This document shows, piece after piece, positions 16,707 through 25,362 of a stretch of 64,000 nt of DNA. The notes beneath the pieces are model-generated. The model had not been told where the DNA came from. It did not search any database and saw only the letters and a list, made by a program, of their open reading frames with translations. Each line of letters starts with the position of its first letter. Within the stretch, counting starts at the first letter, position 1. Source of the DNA: Thalassospira tepidiphila MCCC 1A03514 (lineage in GTDB: Bacteria; Pseudomonadota; Alphaproteobacteria; Rhodospirillales; Thalassospiraceae); the NCBI RefSeq assembly GCF_001662875.1, contig NZ_JPVZ01000001.1:434001-498000 (forward strand), read 5' to 3'. The position numbers and the translations under genes are program-made.

Positions 16707-17267
16707 ATGCCTGCGATTGATACCGCAAAGATTTTGATTCTTGCCACCGATGGCTATGAACGGTCTGAACTGCGTGTTCCGCTTGAAAAATTGTCAAACC
16801 ACGGGGCCGACGTCAAAATCGCATCGCCCAAATCTGATCCGATCAAAAGCTGGGATAAAAGCGATTGGGGCGACACGATCGATGTCGATGTCGAAGTCAA
16901 AGATGTCGATATCAAAGACTATGACGCGCTGGTCATCCCCGGCGGGCAGATCAACCCGGACCTGCTGCGCAATGACGAGGCGTCAGTCAGTCTGGTGCGC
17001 GAGTTTGTCGCATCGGGCAAACCGGTCGCGGCCATTTGCCATGGCCCGTGGCTTCTGATCGAGGCCGGCGCACTGCGTGATCGTCACGCAACGTCATTTG
17101 CATCGATCAAGACCGATATGCTCAATGCCGGTGCGCTGTGGCGCGACGAGGCTGTGGTCTGCGAAGACGGCATTGTGACGTCGCGTTCACCGCAGGACCT
17201 TGATGCCTTTGTCAGCAAAATCGTCGAGGAAGTCAGCGAAGGCACGCATCACCAGCGTGCGGCATAA
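16707..17267 (+). CDS. DJ-1/PfpI family protein (YhbO-like)
   Basis: 186-residue cytoplasmic protein of the DJ-1/PfpI superfamily, members of which act as stress-related deglycases, glyoxalases or proteases. The nucleophile elbow AAICHGPWLLIEAG places Cys111 next to His112; the acidic partner region is TDGYERSELRVPL near the N-terminus, as in PfpI/YhbO. A run of Asp/Lys (DVDVEVKDVDIKDYD) is typical of the family's middle. ATG 16707 is preceded by AAGGAGCGAC; the frame extends upstream to 16677. Single gene with its own terminator. Confidence 0.9.
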   Translation: MPAIDTAKILILATDGYERSELRVPLEKLSNHGADVKIASPKSDPIKSWDKSDWGDTIDVDVEVKDVDIKDYDALVIPGGQINPDLLRNDEASVSLVREFVASGKPVAAICHGPWLLIEAGALRDRHATSFASIKTDMLNAGALWRDEAVVCEDGIVTSRSPQDLDAFVSKIVEEVSEGTHHQRAA

Positions 17268-17300
17268 GACCGACCAGGATGGTCTAAACACCCTCAAAGC

Positions 17301-17334
17301 AACGGACGGATGGCACAGGCCATCCGTCCGTTTT
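17301..17334 (+). terminator. Terminator of the PfpI gene
   Basis: AACGGACGGATGGC and GCCATCCGTCCGTT make a perfect 14-base stem with an ACAG loop, ending in TTTT. It also faces the end of the convergent BCCT gene. Confidence 0.88.
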
Positions 17335-17367
17335 GTGTTTGTGTCTTACCGTACCAATCTGGCGTCG

Positions 17368-19017
17368 CTATTCAGCATGCCGTGGTGCGGTGATCGACGG
17401 CCCCGGATGAACATCGGGAAGTTCGGTTTCGTCGACATAGGCATTGGGCAGGTTGTGTTCCGCCTCGTGCTCGGTCTCGTACCATTGCTTGTAGCGATAG
17501 AGCACAAGGGAATCGCGCCCAAGGCCACGCAGCAAGCCATACATCATCACCAGGATCACGGCCGCAAACGGGAAGCCCGCCACAACGGCCGCGGCTTGCA
17601 AGGCCGATAGCCCGCCTGCGATCAGAAGAACCGCGGCAATCACACCTTCGGTCGTGGCCCAGAACAGGCGCTGAATACGGGGCGGATCGGCATCGCCACC
17701 GGCGGTCAGCATGTCGATGACAAACGACCCACTGTCAGACGAGGTCACAAACCAGATGACGATCATGACGATGACAACGGTGGTGACAAATTTGGTCAGC
17801 GGCATGAATTCAAGCAGCTTGAAGATCGCACTGCCGTAGCTGGCCTTGGTGGCCTCGATCAAGCCGGGATTGCCGATCATTTCCATATGGATCGCAGCCC
17901 CGCCAAAGGCGGTAAACCAGAAGAACAGGATAACGACCGGAATGAACAGCACGCCAAGGGTGAATTCACGCACCGTACGGCCGCGCGAAATGCGGGCAAT
18001 AAAGATGCCGACAAACGGCGACCACGACACCCACCAGGCCCAATAGAAGATCGTCCAGCCGGCCTGCCAGTTGCTGTCGGTGTAGGCTTCGCTCCAGAAG
18101 CTGATGACAACCAGATTGCTGATATAGTTGCCGACGTTTTCAACAAAGCTGTCGAGGACGAAAAGCGTCGGGCCGAAGATCAGAACAAAACCGAGCAACA
18201 CAAAGCTGAGCTGAATGTTGAGGTTACTGATGCGTTTGATGCCGCCATCAAGCCCGACCATAACCGAGATGGTGGCAAACATGGTGATGATGGCAATCAG
18301 AATGATCTGAACCGGCATCGTATCGGGAATACCAAACAGCGAATTCAAACCGGAACTGATTTGCATCACGCCAAGACCAAGGGTGGTGACAATACCAAAC
18401 ATGGTGCCGAACACAGCCAGAATATCGACGACATGCCCCCAGGTGCCATAGATCCGTTCACCAATGATCGGATAAAGGGCGGAGCGGATCGAAAGCGGCA
18501 GGCCCTTGCGGTAATGGAAGTAGGCCAGTGACAGGCCGACGATGCAATAAAGCGCCCAGCCATGGATGCCCCAATGCAGGAACGAAATCGTCATTGCCTG
18601 TTCGGCGGCCTCAATGGTTTCGGGTTCGGCCATGGGCGGCGCGAAATAGTGATAAAGCGGTTCGGCGACACCCCAATAGAGCAACCCGATGCCGATACCG
18701 GCACTAAACAGCATTGCCGTCCACGAAAACAGACCATATTCGGGCTTGTCGGTCTGACGTCCCAGACGCACACGGCCATAGGGACCGATGGCAAGATAAA
18801 GACTGACCACCACGGCCAGATTGGCAACGATGATCAGGAACCAGCCAAAATAGTTTGCAATGGCGGCCTGTGCGGCGGTGAAAAGCGCGCCTGCGGTTTC
18901 CGTAAACACCGCCCCGAATATGATGAACCCGACGATCAGGATTGCCGAGACGGAAAAGACCGGCTTGCTGACCCGCGGGAAGGGCCCGAGTGGCCCCACC
19001 TTCATTTTGTCGTCCAT
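17368..19017 (-). CDS. BCCT family betaine/choline/carnitine transporter
   Basis: About 549 residues with some 12 hydrophobic helices. Family hallmarks are GIGIGLLYWGVAEPLYHY near TM3, HWGIHGWALYCIVGLSLAYF, and the signature helix FYWAWWVSWSPFVGIFIARI with its Trp-rich substrate box, then SRGRTVREFTLGVLFIPV. It is a secondary carrier, sodium- or proton-driven, for quaternary ammonium solutes. It lies downstream of betC on the same strand (225-base gap), so choline-O-sulfate, choline or glycine betaine are likely substrates. ATG 19017 (MDDKMKVG) has GAGG upstream; an upstream in-frame start exists at 19044. Confidence 0.93.
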   Translation of the reverse strand: MDDKMKVGPLGPFPRVSKPVFSVSAILIVGFIIFGAVFTETAGALFTAAQAAIANYFGWFLIIVANLAVVVSLYLAIGPYGRVRLGRQTDKPEYGLFSWTAMLFSAGIGIGLLYWGVAEPLYHYFAPPMAEPETIEAAEQAMTISFLHWGIHGWALYCIVGLSLAYFHYRKGLPLSIRSALYPIIGERIYGTWGHVVDILAVFGTMFGIVTTLGLGVMQISSGLNSLFGIPDTMPVQIILIAIITMFATISVMVGLDGGIKRISNLNIQLSFVLLGFVLIFGPTLFVLDSFVENVGNYISNLVVISFWSEAYTDSNWQAGWTIFYWAWWVSWSPFVGIFIARISRGRTVREFTLGVLFIPVVILFFWFTAFGGAAIHMEMIGNPGLIEATKASYGSAIFKLLEFMPLTKFVTTVVIVMIVIWFVTSSDSGSFVIDMLTAGGDADPPRIQRLFWATTEGVIAAVLLIAGGLSALQAAAVVAGFPFAAVILVMMYGLLRGLGRDSLVLYRYKQWYETEHEAEHNLPNAYVDETELPDVHPGPSITAPRHAE

Positions 19018-19176
19018 GATTACCTCACTGTTTCGGGTACCCAACTTTTCGTTGTTTATGCCCCCCGATCAGCGCCGGGGGTCTCCCGGACGACAAACTG
19101 ATCAAATATGCTGTCCGTACCCGAGCCGGACAGCAAGGCGGCTTTGATTAGGCACTTCTGGTCTTCCTTTCTTCAG

Positions 19177-19239
19177 CTCTTGCTAAACAAGAGTTGAGGC
19201 AGCGCCGGCCCGCCGTCCCACATGGCTGGCCGACGCTGC
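19177..19239 (-). promoter_or_regulatory. Paired hairpins between betC and the BCCT gene
   Basis: On the minus strand, right after betC, a 12-base stem (arms 19199-19210 and 19228-19239, one G-T pair) is followed by a smaller stem (CTCTTG/CAAGAG, 19177-19193). No T-run follows, so this is likely an RNA-processing or attenuation element between two co-transcribed genes rather than a full stop. Confidence 0.45.
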
Positions 19240-19242
19240 TTC

Positions 19243-20757
19243 TTACTCCCCTCGCGGGAAGCGCTGTTTGTCTTCGAGTTCGTTCAGGTCCATGTGATTG
19301 CGCATATAGCGTTCGGATGCCTTTTGCAGCGGCTGGTAATCCCACGGGAAGTAGGAGCCGTTGCGCAGCGCCTCGTAAACGATCCAGCGACGTGCCTGAC
19401 TTTCGCGGACCGCAGAATCAAATGCCTCCAGATTCCAGCGCGCGGCACGCTGGGCACGAAACGCTTCAAGCTGGTCGGCGCACGCCGGATCGGTTGCAAG
19501 GTTGGTGAGTTCCTTGGGATCGGCTTCAAGGTCAAACAGCTGTTCGGGATCGAGCGTGCAATAGGTGTATTTCCATTTGCCTTCGCGGATGCAGACCAGC
19601 GGGGCATAGGACCCTTCGGCGGCATATTCCATCAGGACAGGCTCGGTGCGTGCCTTGCCAGCCAGCAGGCCACACAGCGACATGCCATCGGTCCAAGGGG
19701 CTACTTCATCCATCGAAATGCCGGCAAGATCGGCCACGGTCGGGGTGACATCAAGGCTTGAAACCGGATCGGTATAAAGGCCCGGTGTGATGTTTGGCCC
19801 GGCCATCATCAGCGGCACACGGGCCGAGCCTTCAAAGAAGCTCATTTTGAACCACAGGCCGCGTTCGCCCAGCATATCGCCATGGTCAGAGACAAAGATG
19901 ATGATGGTGTTATCGAGCTGGCGGGTGGTTTCAAGCACCTCCATGATCTGCCCCACCTTGTCATCGATATAGGAGATGTTGGCGAAATAGGCCTGACGGG
20001 ACCGTCTGACATCTTCCTTTTTGATGTCAAAGGCGGTGTAGTCACTGGCCTTCATCAGACGCTGGGAATGCGGGTCCTGATCATCGAAATCAAACGGTGC
20101 GACTTCGGGTTCAAGTTCCGGGCAATCTTCATACAGATCCCAGAATTTCTTGCGCGCGACATAGGGGTCATGCGGATGAGTGAAGCTGACCGTCAGGCAC
20201 CACGGGCGTTCATCATGACCGCGCGACAGGTCATAAATCTTGTGCGTCGCGTTATAGGCGACCTCGTCATCATATTCCATCTGGTTGGAAATCTCGGCCA
20301 CACCGGCACCGGTGACGGAGCCGAGGTTATGATACCACCAGTCAATCCGTTCACCCGGTTTACGATAATCCGGTGTCCAGCCGAAATCGGCCGGGTAGAT
20401 ATCGGTAGTCAGGCGTTCTTCAAAACCATGCAACTGATCGGGGCCAACGAAATGCATCTTGCCCGACAGGCAGGTGTAATATCCTGCGCGGCGCAAGTGA
20501 TGGGCATAGGTCGGAATGTCTGATGAAAACTCAGCCGCATTGTCATAGACCCGGGTACGATTGGGCAATTGACCGGCCATAAAGGATGCACGTCCCGGCG
20601 CGCAAAGCGGGGAGCCTGTATAGCAATTGCGGAAACGCGCCGAGCGCTCCGCAAGCTTGCGCAAATGCGGCGTATGAAGGAAATCCGCAGGACCATCAGG
20701 GAACAGGGTCCCGTTGAGCTGGTCGGCCATCAGGATCAGGATATTCGGGGACGTCAT
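19243..20757 (-). CDS. betC: Choline-sulfatase
   Basis: BetC hydrolyses choline-O-sulfate to choline and sulfate, feeding choline to glycine-betaine synthesis and catabolism. The 504-residue protein starts PNILILMADQLNGTLFPDG (metal-binding Asp pair region). The sulfatase motif SPLCAPGRASFMAG puts Cys52 where formylglycine forms (C-x-P/A-x-R type; here CAPGR). FVSDHGDMLGERGLWFKMSFFEGSARVPL and the C-terminal NGSYFPWDYQPLQKASERYMRNHMD are typical of BetC rather than aryl sulfatases. No signal peptide, so it acts in the cytoplasm. The LysR gene is divergent, and the BCCT carrier lies downstream. betA and betB are not in the window. Confidence 0.95.
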   Translation of the reverse strand: MTSPNILILMADQLNGTLFPDGPADFLHTPHLRKLAERSARFRNCYTGSPLCAPGRASFMAGQLPNRTRVYDNAAEFSSDIPTYAHHLRRAGYYTCLSGKMHFVGPDQLHGFEERLTTDIYPADFGWTPDYRKPGERIDWWYHNLGSVTGAGVAEISNQMEYDDEVAYNATHKIYDLSRGHDERPWCLTVSFTHPHDPYVARKKFWDLYEDCPELEPEVAPFDFDDQDPHSQRLMKASDYTAFDIKKEDVRRSRQAYFANISYIDDKVGQIMEVLETTRQLDNTIIIFVSDHGDMLGERGLWFKMSFFEGSARVPLMMAGPNITPGLYTDPVSSLDVTPTVADLAGISMDEVAPWTDGMSLCGLLAGKARTEPVLMEYAAEGSYAPLVCIREGKWKYTYCTLDPEQLFDLEADPKELTNLATDPACADQLEAFRAQRAARWNLEAFDSAVRESQARRWIVYEALRNGSYFPWDYQPLQKASERYMRNHMDLNELEDKQRFPRGE

Positions 20758-21005
20758 TTATTATGCACTCCTTCACAGGGTGCAATCCGCCGATCACCGA
20801 GATGGCAGCATTGACGACAAAAGCACCCCTGGGTCGTTTGGTGCGAGACAAAGCAAGCGCAAAACTCCTGCCCCTTTTCGGGTGTCTTTTATCGGGTCTT
20901 GTCGTTAATCCGCTTGACCTTGATCGCGTGACCGACATTAAATCCATAAATCAACATTCAAAGAAACCCGGTGTTTTTTAATCACTTCCATAAAGAATTT
21001 TTATA

Positions 21006-21890
21006 ATGCAAAGACCCCTCGACATTGGCTGGCTGAGAATTTTTGAAGCGGTCGGGCGGCTTGGCAGCCTGACACGGGCCGCCAATGAGCTGGGCTTGAG
21101 CCAGCCTGCGGTGACCTATCAGATCAAGCGGGTCGAGGATCAGTTGGGTGTGTCGCTGCTGCACCGGTCGCAAGGCGGCAGCCGATTGACCGATGCGGGC
21201 GAAATCCTGTTTGAGGCGGTAAAAACCAGTGTCGAGAACATCGACAAGGCTGCGCGCGACACCCGGCGCACCACGCAGGATCACGCGGTGCGGATCTTTA
21301 CCGATTTCGGTTTTGCCGCCTTCTGGCTGATGCCACGCGTGACCGATTTCCGCCGTCTGCATCCGGAGGCCGAAGTCCATATCATCGCATCCCAGGGCCT
21401 TGATGATGCGATGGCGCGCGAAACCGATGCCGCCATGCTGTTCGGGGCGGCGGACGACTTCCCTGATACGGCACAGCTTCTGATCCCGGAAAGGGTGGTG
21501 CCGGTTTGCACACCGGGCTTTCTTGAACGCTACGGTCCGTTTGACGATCCGGCCAAGTTTGCCCGTGCCCCGCTTTTGCATCTGGAAGTCGCTGGCAAGT
21601 CACGTTGGCTGACATGGGAAAGCTGGCTTGCCGATCACGGGATTACCCGCAAACCGGCCCAGGGCGATCTTGGCCTGAACACCTATGGCTTTGTCATTCA
21701 GGCAGCCCTTGCCGAACAGGGGGTGGCACTTGGCTGGCGCGGATTGGTGGATCATCACCTTGAACAGGGCAGCCTTGTTGCGGTTGGTCGCGAAGTGGCG
21801 CGCGCCGATCGCGGATATTGGGTGGTGCCGGGTGCATCTGTCAGCAATACCACCACCACGCTGCTTGATTGGCTGATCAACGAGACCTGA
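21006..21890 (+). CDS. LysR family regulator of choline sulfate use
   Basis: 294 residues with a LysR helix-turn-helix at about 4-63 (LRIFEAVGRLGSLTRAANEL, SQPAVTYQIKRVEDQLGVSLLHR) and a periplasmic-binding-protein-like effector domain. RPLDIGWLRIFEAVGRLGSL and GLSQPAVTYQIKRVE resemble the regulators found divergent from betC in many proteobacteria. The 248-base divergent gap with betC ends in an AT-rich stretch immediately before the start. It probably activates betC-BCCT when choline-O-sulfate or choline is present; the effector is inferred from position. Confidence 0.9.
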   Translation: MQRPLDIGWLRIFEAVGRLGSLTRAANELGLSQPAVTYQIKRVEDQLGVSLLHRSQGGSRLTDAGEILFEAVKTSVENIDKAARDTRRTTQDHAVRIFTDFGFAAFWLMPRVTDFRRLHPEAEVHIIASQGLDDAMARETDAAMLFGAADDFPDTAQLLIPERVVPVCTPGFLERYGPFDDPAKFARAPLLHLEVAGKSRWLTWESWLADHGITRKPAQGDLGLNTYGFVIQAALAEQGVALGWRGLVDHHLEQGSLVAVGREVARADRGYWVVPGASVSNTTTTLLDWLINET

Positions 21891-21985
21891 TTGCCGCCAA
21901 GCACCTCAATTGTTTTTCTGTATCGCAGGCGGTCCGTCCCCTAGAGTAATGTTTCGCGCACACCACTTTCGACAGGGGATTTTTC

Positions 21986-22936
21986 ATGTCTGAGCATGGC
22001 TATAACAGCGGGCGGTTGAACCTGCCCTTTGTGGGGATTTCGACCTTTTCCAAAAGCCCCTATGTCGAGAACTGGGATGCGATTGATGCCGATGTTGCCA
22101 TCCTTGGCGCGCCGTTTGATTTCGGCACCCAGTGGCGGTCCGGTGCGCGGTTTGGGCCGCGTGGCATTCGAGAGGCATCGACACTTTTCGCCTTTGGCCA
22201 TGCCGGGGCCTATGACCATGAAGATGACGTGACCTATCTTGAAGGGGTCCGGATGGTCGATATTGGCGATGCCGATATCATTCACACCGACACGATCAAC
22301 AGCCACGCCAATATCGAGTTCGGCGTGCGCAAGATTTTGGCCGCCGGTGCCCTGCCCGTGGTTCTGGGCGGTGATCATTCGATCAATATTCCCTGCATCA
22401 ATGCCTTTTCCGATCAGGAACCGGTGCATGTGGTGCAGTTTGACGCCCATCTGGATTTCGTTGATGAACGCCACGGGGTGCGCAATGGCCATGGCAACCC
22501 GATGCGCAGGGCCATTGAAAAGCCGTGGGTCACGGGCATGACCCAACTTGGCATTCGCAATGTGTCCTCCACCGCCAAGGAAGGCTATGACTATGCCCGC
22601 GCGCGAGGGTCCGACATCCTGTCCGTGCGCCAAGTTCGCAAGCTTGGTGTCGAGGGTGTTCTGGAACGCATTCCGGCCGGGAAGCGATATTACCTGACCA
22701 TTGATATTGACGGGTTTGATCCGTCGATTGCGCCGGGTACGGGCACGCCAAGCCACGGCGGGTTCCTGTATTATGACGTGCTGGAAATCATCGCAGGCCT
22801 TGCCGAGCGCGGCGATATCGTTGGCATTGATCTGGTCGAAGTTGCGCCGGATTACGATCACACCGGGACAACCGCCATTCTGGCCGCACAGATTTTGCTT
22901 AATACCATCGGGCGGATTTTTGCTGCGCGGAAGTAG
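21986..22936 (+). CDS. speB: Agmatinase / ureohydrolase family protein
   Basis: Binuclear manganese enzyme of the arginase/agmatinase family, 316 residues. Metal-binding motifs are intact: LGGDHSINIP, QFDAHLDFVDE and DIDGFDPSIAPGTGTPS. GAPFDFGTQWRSGARFGPRGIREAS near the N-terminus fits agmatinase, which makes putrescine and urea from agmatine. The family also contains guanidinobutyrase and proclavaminate hydrolase, which differ in few residues, so the substrate is likely but not certain. It stands alone after the LysR gene, 95 bases apart. Confidence 0.87.
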   Translation: MSEHGYNSGRLNLPFVGISTFSKSPYVENWDAIDADVAILGAPFDFGTQWRSGARFGPRGIREASTLFAFGHAGAYDHEDDVTYLEGVRMVDIGDADIIHTDTINSHANIEFGVRKILAAGALPVVLGGDHSINIPCINAFSDQEPVHVVQFDAHLDFVDERHGVRNGHGNPMRRAIEKPWVTGMTQLGIRNVSSTAKEGYDYARARGSDILSVRQVRKLGVEGVLERIPAGKRYYLTIDIDGFDPSIAPGTGTPSHGGFLYYDVLEIIAGLAERGDIVGIDLVEVAPDYDHTGTTAILAAQILLNTIGRIFAARK

Positions 22937-22952
22937 TGGTTAGCCCGAAGAG

Positions 22953-22996
22953 CCTTACACCGTCATCCCCGCGAAAGCGGGGATGACGGTGTAAGG
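22953..22996. repeat. Perfect 20-base palindromic element between speB and hemF
   Basis: CCTTACACCGTCATCCCCGC (22953-22972) is followed by GAAA and then its exact complement (22977-22996). It fills almost the whole 62-base gap between two convergent genes, so it can act as a bidirectional terminator or 3' end protector. The inner GTCATCCCCGC-GAAA-GCGGGGATGAC core resembles dispersed palindromic repeats known in several proteobacteria. Confidence 0.8.
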
Positions 22997-22998
22997 CG

Positions 22999-23931
22999 TT
23001 ACGGCCAGTTGGCTTCGGGCGGGAGCGACATCAGGATGGCTTCGGTGTTGCCGCCGGTCATCAGGCCAAAGCGCGTGCCACGGTCATGGAGCAGGTTGAA
23101 CTCGACATAACGGCCGCGCTTGATCAGCTGGGCGCGGCGTTCGTCATCGGTCCAGGATTGGTTGTAGTGGCGTTTGACCAGTTCCGGATAGATATCGCGA
23201 AACGCCCGCCCGACATCCTGGGTGAAGGCGAAATCGGCGTCCCAGTCGGCATCGAGATAATCATAGAAAATCCCGCCAACCCCGCGCGGTTCGTTACGGT
23301 GGGGCAGCCAGAAATATTCATCGCACCATTTTTTGAAGCGGTCGTAATAGTCATCGCCATGGGCATCGCATGCAGATTTAAGCGCACCATGGAAATCGGC
23401 GGTGTCTTTTTCCTGCGGGAAGACCGGGGTCAGATCGGCACCACCGCCAAACCATGCCTTGGTGGTGACGATGTGGCGCGTGTTCATGTGCACGGCCGGC
23501 ACATGAGGCGAGCATGGGTGGGCGACCAGTGAAATGCCCGCGGCCCAGAAGTTGGGGTTTTCATCGGCACCCGGGATTTCCTTGCGGAATTTTTCGGAAA
23601 ATTCGCCATGCACGACCGAGATATTGACCCCGACCTTTTCAAATACCCGGCCCTTCATGACCGACATCTCGCCGCCACCTTCGTTTTCGCCGCGCTCCCA
23701 AGTGGTGCGTTCAAAACGCCCCGGGGCACGGTCGGAAAGCGGTCCTTGGTAGCTGTCCTCAAGCGCCTCGTAACTGGCGCAAATGTCATCACGCAATTGG
23801 CGGAACCAGTCCCGGGCGATCTGTTTGCGTTTGGCAATCACGGCATCGCCGACCTTATGGTCGGTGCTCGTCTTCATTGCCTGTTTTGCAGCAATTTTTG
23901 CGTCCGTCATTGCGTTACTCACTTGGTTCAT
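22999..23931 (-). CDS. hemF: Oxygen-dependent coproporphyrinogen III oxidase
   Basis: HemF oxidatively decarboxylates coproporphyrinogen III to protoporphyrinogen IX with O2, in haem synthesis. The 310-residue protein has [14 protein letters not shown]-like [37 protein letters not shown] (signature), and the C-terminal [20 protein letters not shown]. Start ATG 23931 overlaps the trmL stop as ATGA, so the two are coupled. Neighbouring petABC makes haem demand a natural link, though they are on opposite strands. Confidence 0.97.
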   Translation of the reverse strand: MNQVSNAMTDAKIAAKQAMKTSTDHKVGDAVIAKRKQIARDWFRQLRDDICASYEALEDSYQGPLSDRAPGRFERTTWERGENEGGGEMSVMKGRVFEKVGVNISVVHGEFSEKFRKEIPGADENPNFWAAGISLVAHPCSPHVPAVHMNTRHIVTTKAWFGGGADLTPVFPQEKDTADFHGALKSACDAHGDDYYDRFKKWCDEYFWLPHRNEPRGVGGIFYDYLDADWDADFAFTQDVGRAFRDIYPELVKRHYNQSWTDDERRAQLIKRGRYVEFNLLHDRGTRFGLMTGGNTEAILMSLPPEANWP

Positions 23932-24407
23932 TCACTCGGTTGGCTTGCAGGAAAGCCATCGGTCTGTCGGAGCGCTTCGCCCAATGTCATTGCGGTTGCC
24001 ATGGCGACATTCAGCGAGCGCATTTGCGGCTTCATGGGAATGACGACGCGGGCATCGACATAGTCATGGACGCTGTCAGGTACCCCTTTGCTTTCGGAAC
24101 CCAGCATCAGGATATCATCGGCGCGAAATTCAAAATCGCAATAGGGTTCGGCCCCCTTGGTCGTCAGCAACACCAGACGCCCGGGTACCGTTCCGTCCTG
24201 GCGGGCCTCGACAAAGGCGCGCCAGTCGGCATGGCGTATATAATCGGCCTTTTCGAGATAATCCATCCCGGCGCGCTTAAGCGCACCGGACGTCAGCAGA
24301 AAGCCGCACGGTTCGATGATATCGACGGGCAGGCCAAAACAGGCCGCCATGCGCAGAATGGTGCCGGTGTTTTGCGGGATGTCGGGTTCGAATAAACAAA
24401 TTCTCAT
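23928..24407 (-). CDS. trmL: tRNA (cytidine(34)-2'-O)-methyltransferase
   Basis: TrmL methylates the ribose at the wobble base of tRNA-Leu. The 159-residue SPOUT enzyme starts [20 protein letters not shown] (N-terminal Asn-x-Gly motif) and has the knot motifs [11 protein letters not shown] and [20 protein letters not shown]. Full length. It overlaps hemF by four bases. Its 5' side faces petA across 392 bases. Confidence 0.94.
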   Translation of the reverse strand: MRICLFEPDIPQNTGTILRMAACFGLPVDIIEPCGFLLTSGALKRAGMDYLEKADYIRHADWRAFVEARQDGTVPGRLVLLTTKGAEPYCDFEFRADDILMLGSESKGVPDSVHDYVDARVVIPMKPQMRSLNVAMATAMTLGEALRQTDGFPASQPSE

Positions 24408-24574
24408 GGCTTCTTTTAGAATCGTTGGTGAACAAATGTCGAATCAGTTCATCAGCGACATATAATTACCCGTTAACGCCGCTATTAGACTTTTTTGGAA
24501 TATGAAGAACTAAAGCCACAAGTCCCTGGCGCACAAAGGGCGGGATACCCGCAATTACGCTATGTTTTACCGAA

Positions 24575-24589
24575 TTGTGCAGCGCAAAA
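24575..24589. promoter_or_regulatory. TGC-GCA box upstream of petA (PhaR-like site)
   Basis: TTGTGC-AGC-GCAAAA, differing in one base from the box at 5064-5078 in front of the phasin gene. It is about 211 bases before petA and 168 before trmL. The binding protein is inferred to be the same as at the phasin. Confidence 0.5.
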
Positions 24590-24706
24590 CCCAATGATCT
24601 TGTTGAATGCAAACAATTTGCAACTCCAAGTTCTCCTTAACAAACCGAATTTTTGTTAGTATACGGACCGTCAAACAGGCCTAAGGGCTTTGAGCGGCAA
24701 GATTGT

Positions 24707-24720
24707 TTGATTTTCATCAA
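24707..24720. promoter_or_regulatory. FNR/FixK-type box upstream of petA
   Basis: TTGAT-TTTC-ATCAA is a perfect match to the symmetrical FNR consensus TTGAT-N4-ATCAA, about 80 bases before the petA start. CRP/FNR-family oxygen regulators commonly control respiratory genes in alphaproteobacteria. Confidence 0.65.
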
Positions 24721-24799
24721 TGGAATGTAAACATGAATGCCCTAAGTCTTGGTTTGGCATTCCGCATGCCTGTTTTGGGGGCAGAAAGAGGGATTAATT

Positions 24800-25351
24800 A
24801 TGTCGCAAACGGTGCATTCCTCCGGCGAACACCAGCCGGACGAGAACCGCAGGGATTTCCTGACCTTGGCGACCACAGCAGTTGGCGCCGTTGGCGTTGG
24901 TTGCGCGTTGTTGCCGTTCGTGGACAGCATGAACCCGTCCAAGGACGTTCTCGCACTTGCCTCGGTTGAGGTTAATCTGGCCAACATCCCGGTTGGTCAG
25001 GCAATTAAGGTCATGTGGCGAGGCAAACCTGTCTTCATCCGCCATCGTACCGAACGCGAAATCAATGAGGCCGAAGACGTCGCATTGAACGAACTCGTCG
25101 ATCCGCAGACCGACGATGCGCGTGTCGAAAAGAAAGAGTGGCTGGTCGTCGTCGGCGTCTGCACCCATCTGGGCTGCATTCCGATGGGCACTGCCACAGG
25201 CGAAACCCGTGGTGATTATGATGGCTGGTACTGCCCATGCCATGGCTCGCACTATGATACGTCGGGCCGTATCCGCCGCGGCCCCGCGCCGTTGAACCTT
25301 GTCGTTCCGGAATATGAATTCCTGACCGACACGTCGGTCAGGATCGGGTAA
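24800..25351 (+). CDS. petA: Ubiquinol-cytochrome c reductase Rieske iron-sulfur subunit
   Basis: Rieske subunit of the cytochrome bc1 complex; it takes an electron from ubiquinol and hands it to cytochrome c1. The 183-residue protein has an uncleaved Tat-type anchor ([20 protein letters not shown], residues 17-36). The [2Fe-2S] ligands are C121/H123 in CTHLGCIP and C145/H148 in CPCHGSHYD, with C126-C147 as the disulfide. ATG 24800 follows GAAAGAGGGATTAATT; the longer frame to 24749 adds no family-like residues. First gene of petABC, 11 bases before petB. Confidence 0.97.
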   Translation: MSQTVHSSGEHQPDENRRDFLTLATTAVGAVGVGCALLPFVDSMNPSKDVLALASVEVNLANIPVGQAIKVMWRGKPVFIRHRTEREINEAEDVALNELVDPQTDDARVEKKEWLVVVGVCTHLGCIPMGTATGETRGDYDGWYCPCHGSHYDTSGRIRRGPAPLNLVVPEYEFLTDTSVRIG

Positions 25352-25362
25352 GGAGCAGGTTT

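Larger units (their letters stand above)
24408..24799. promoter_or_regulatory. 392-base divergent control region of trmL-hemF and petABC
   Basis: No gene is supported. It holds a box TTGTGCAGCGCAAAA at 24575-24589 (14 of 15 bases identical to phasin box 1), an inverted repeat TAACAAA/TTTGTTA at 24638-24658, and a perfect FNR-type box at 24707-24720. The region therefore looks like a multi-input promoter for the bc1 operon. Confidence 0.55.

Noticed and set aside
17887-18531. 214-codon open frame antisense to the BCCT gene
   Set aside because: Charged low-complexity translation, a shadow of the transporter.
21941-22861. 306-codon open frame antisense to speB
   Set aside because: A shadow of the GC-rich speB coding strand; no domain and no plausible ribosome site.
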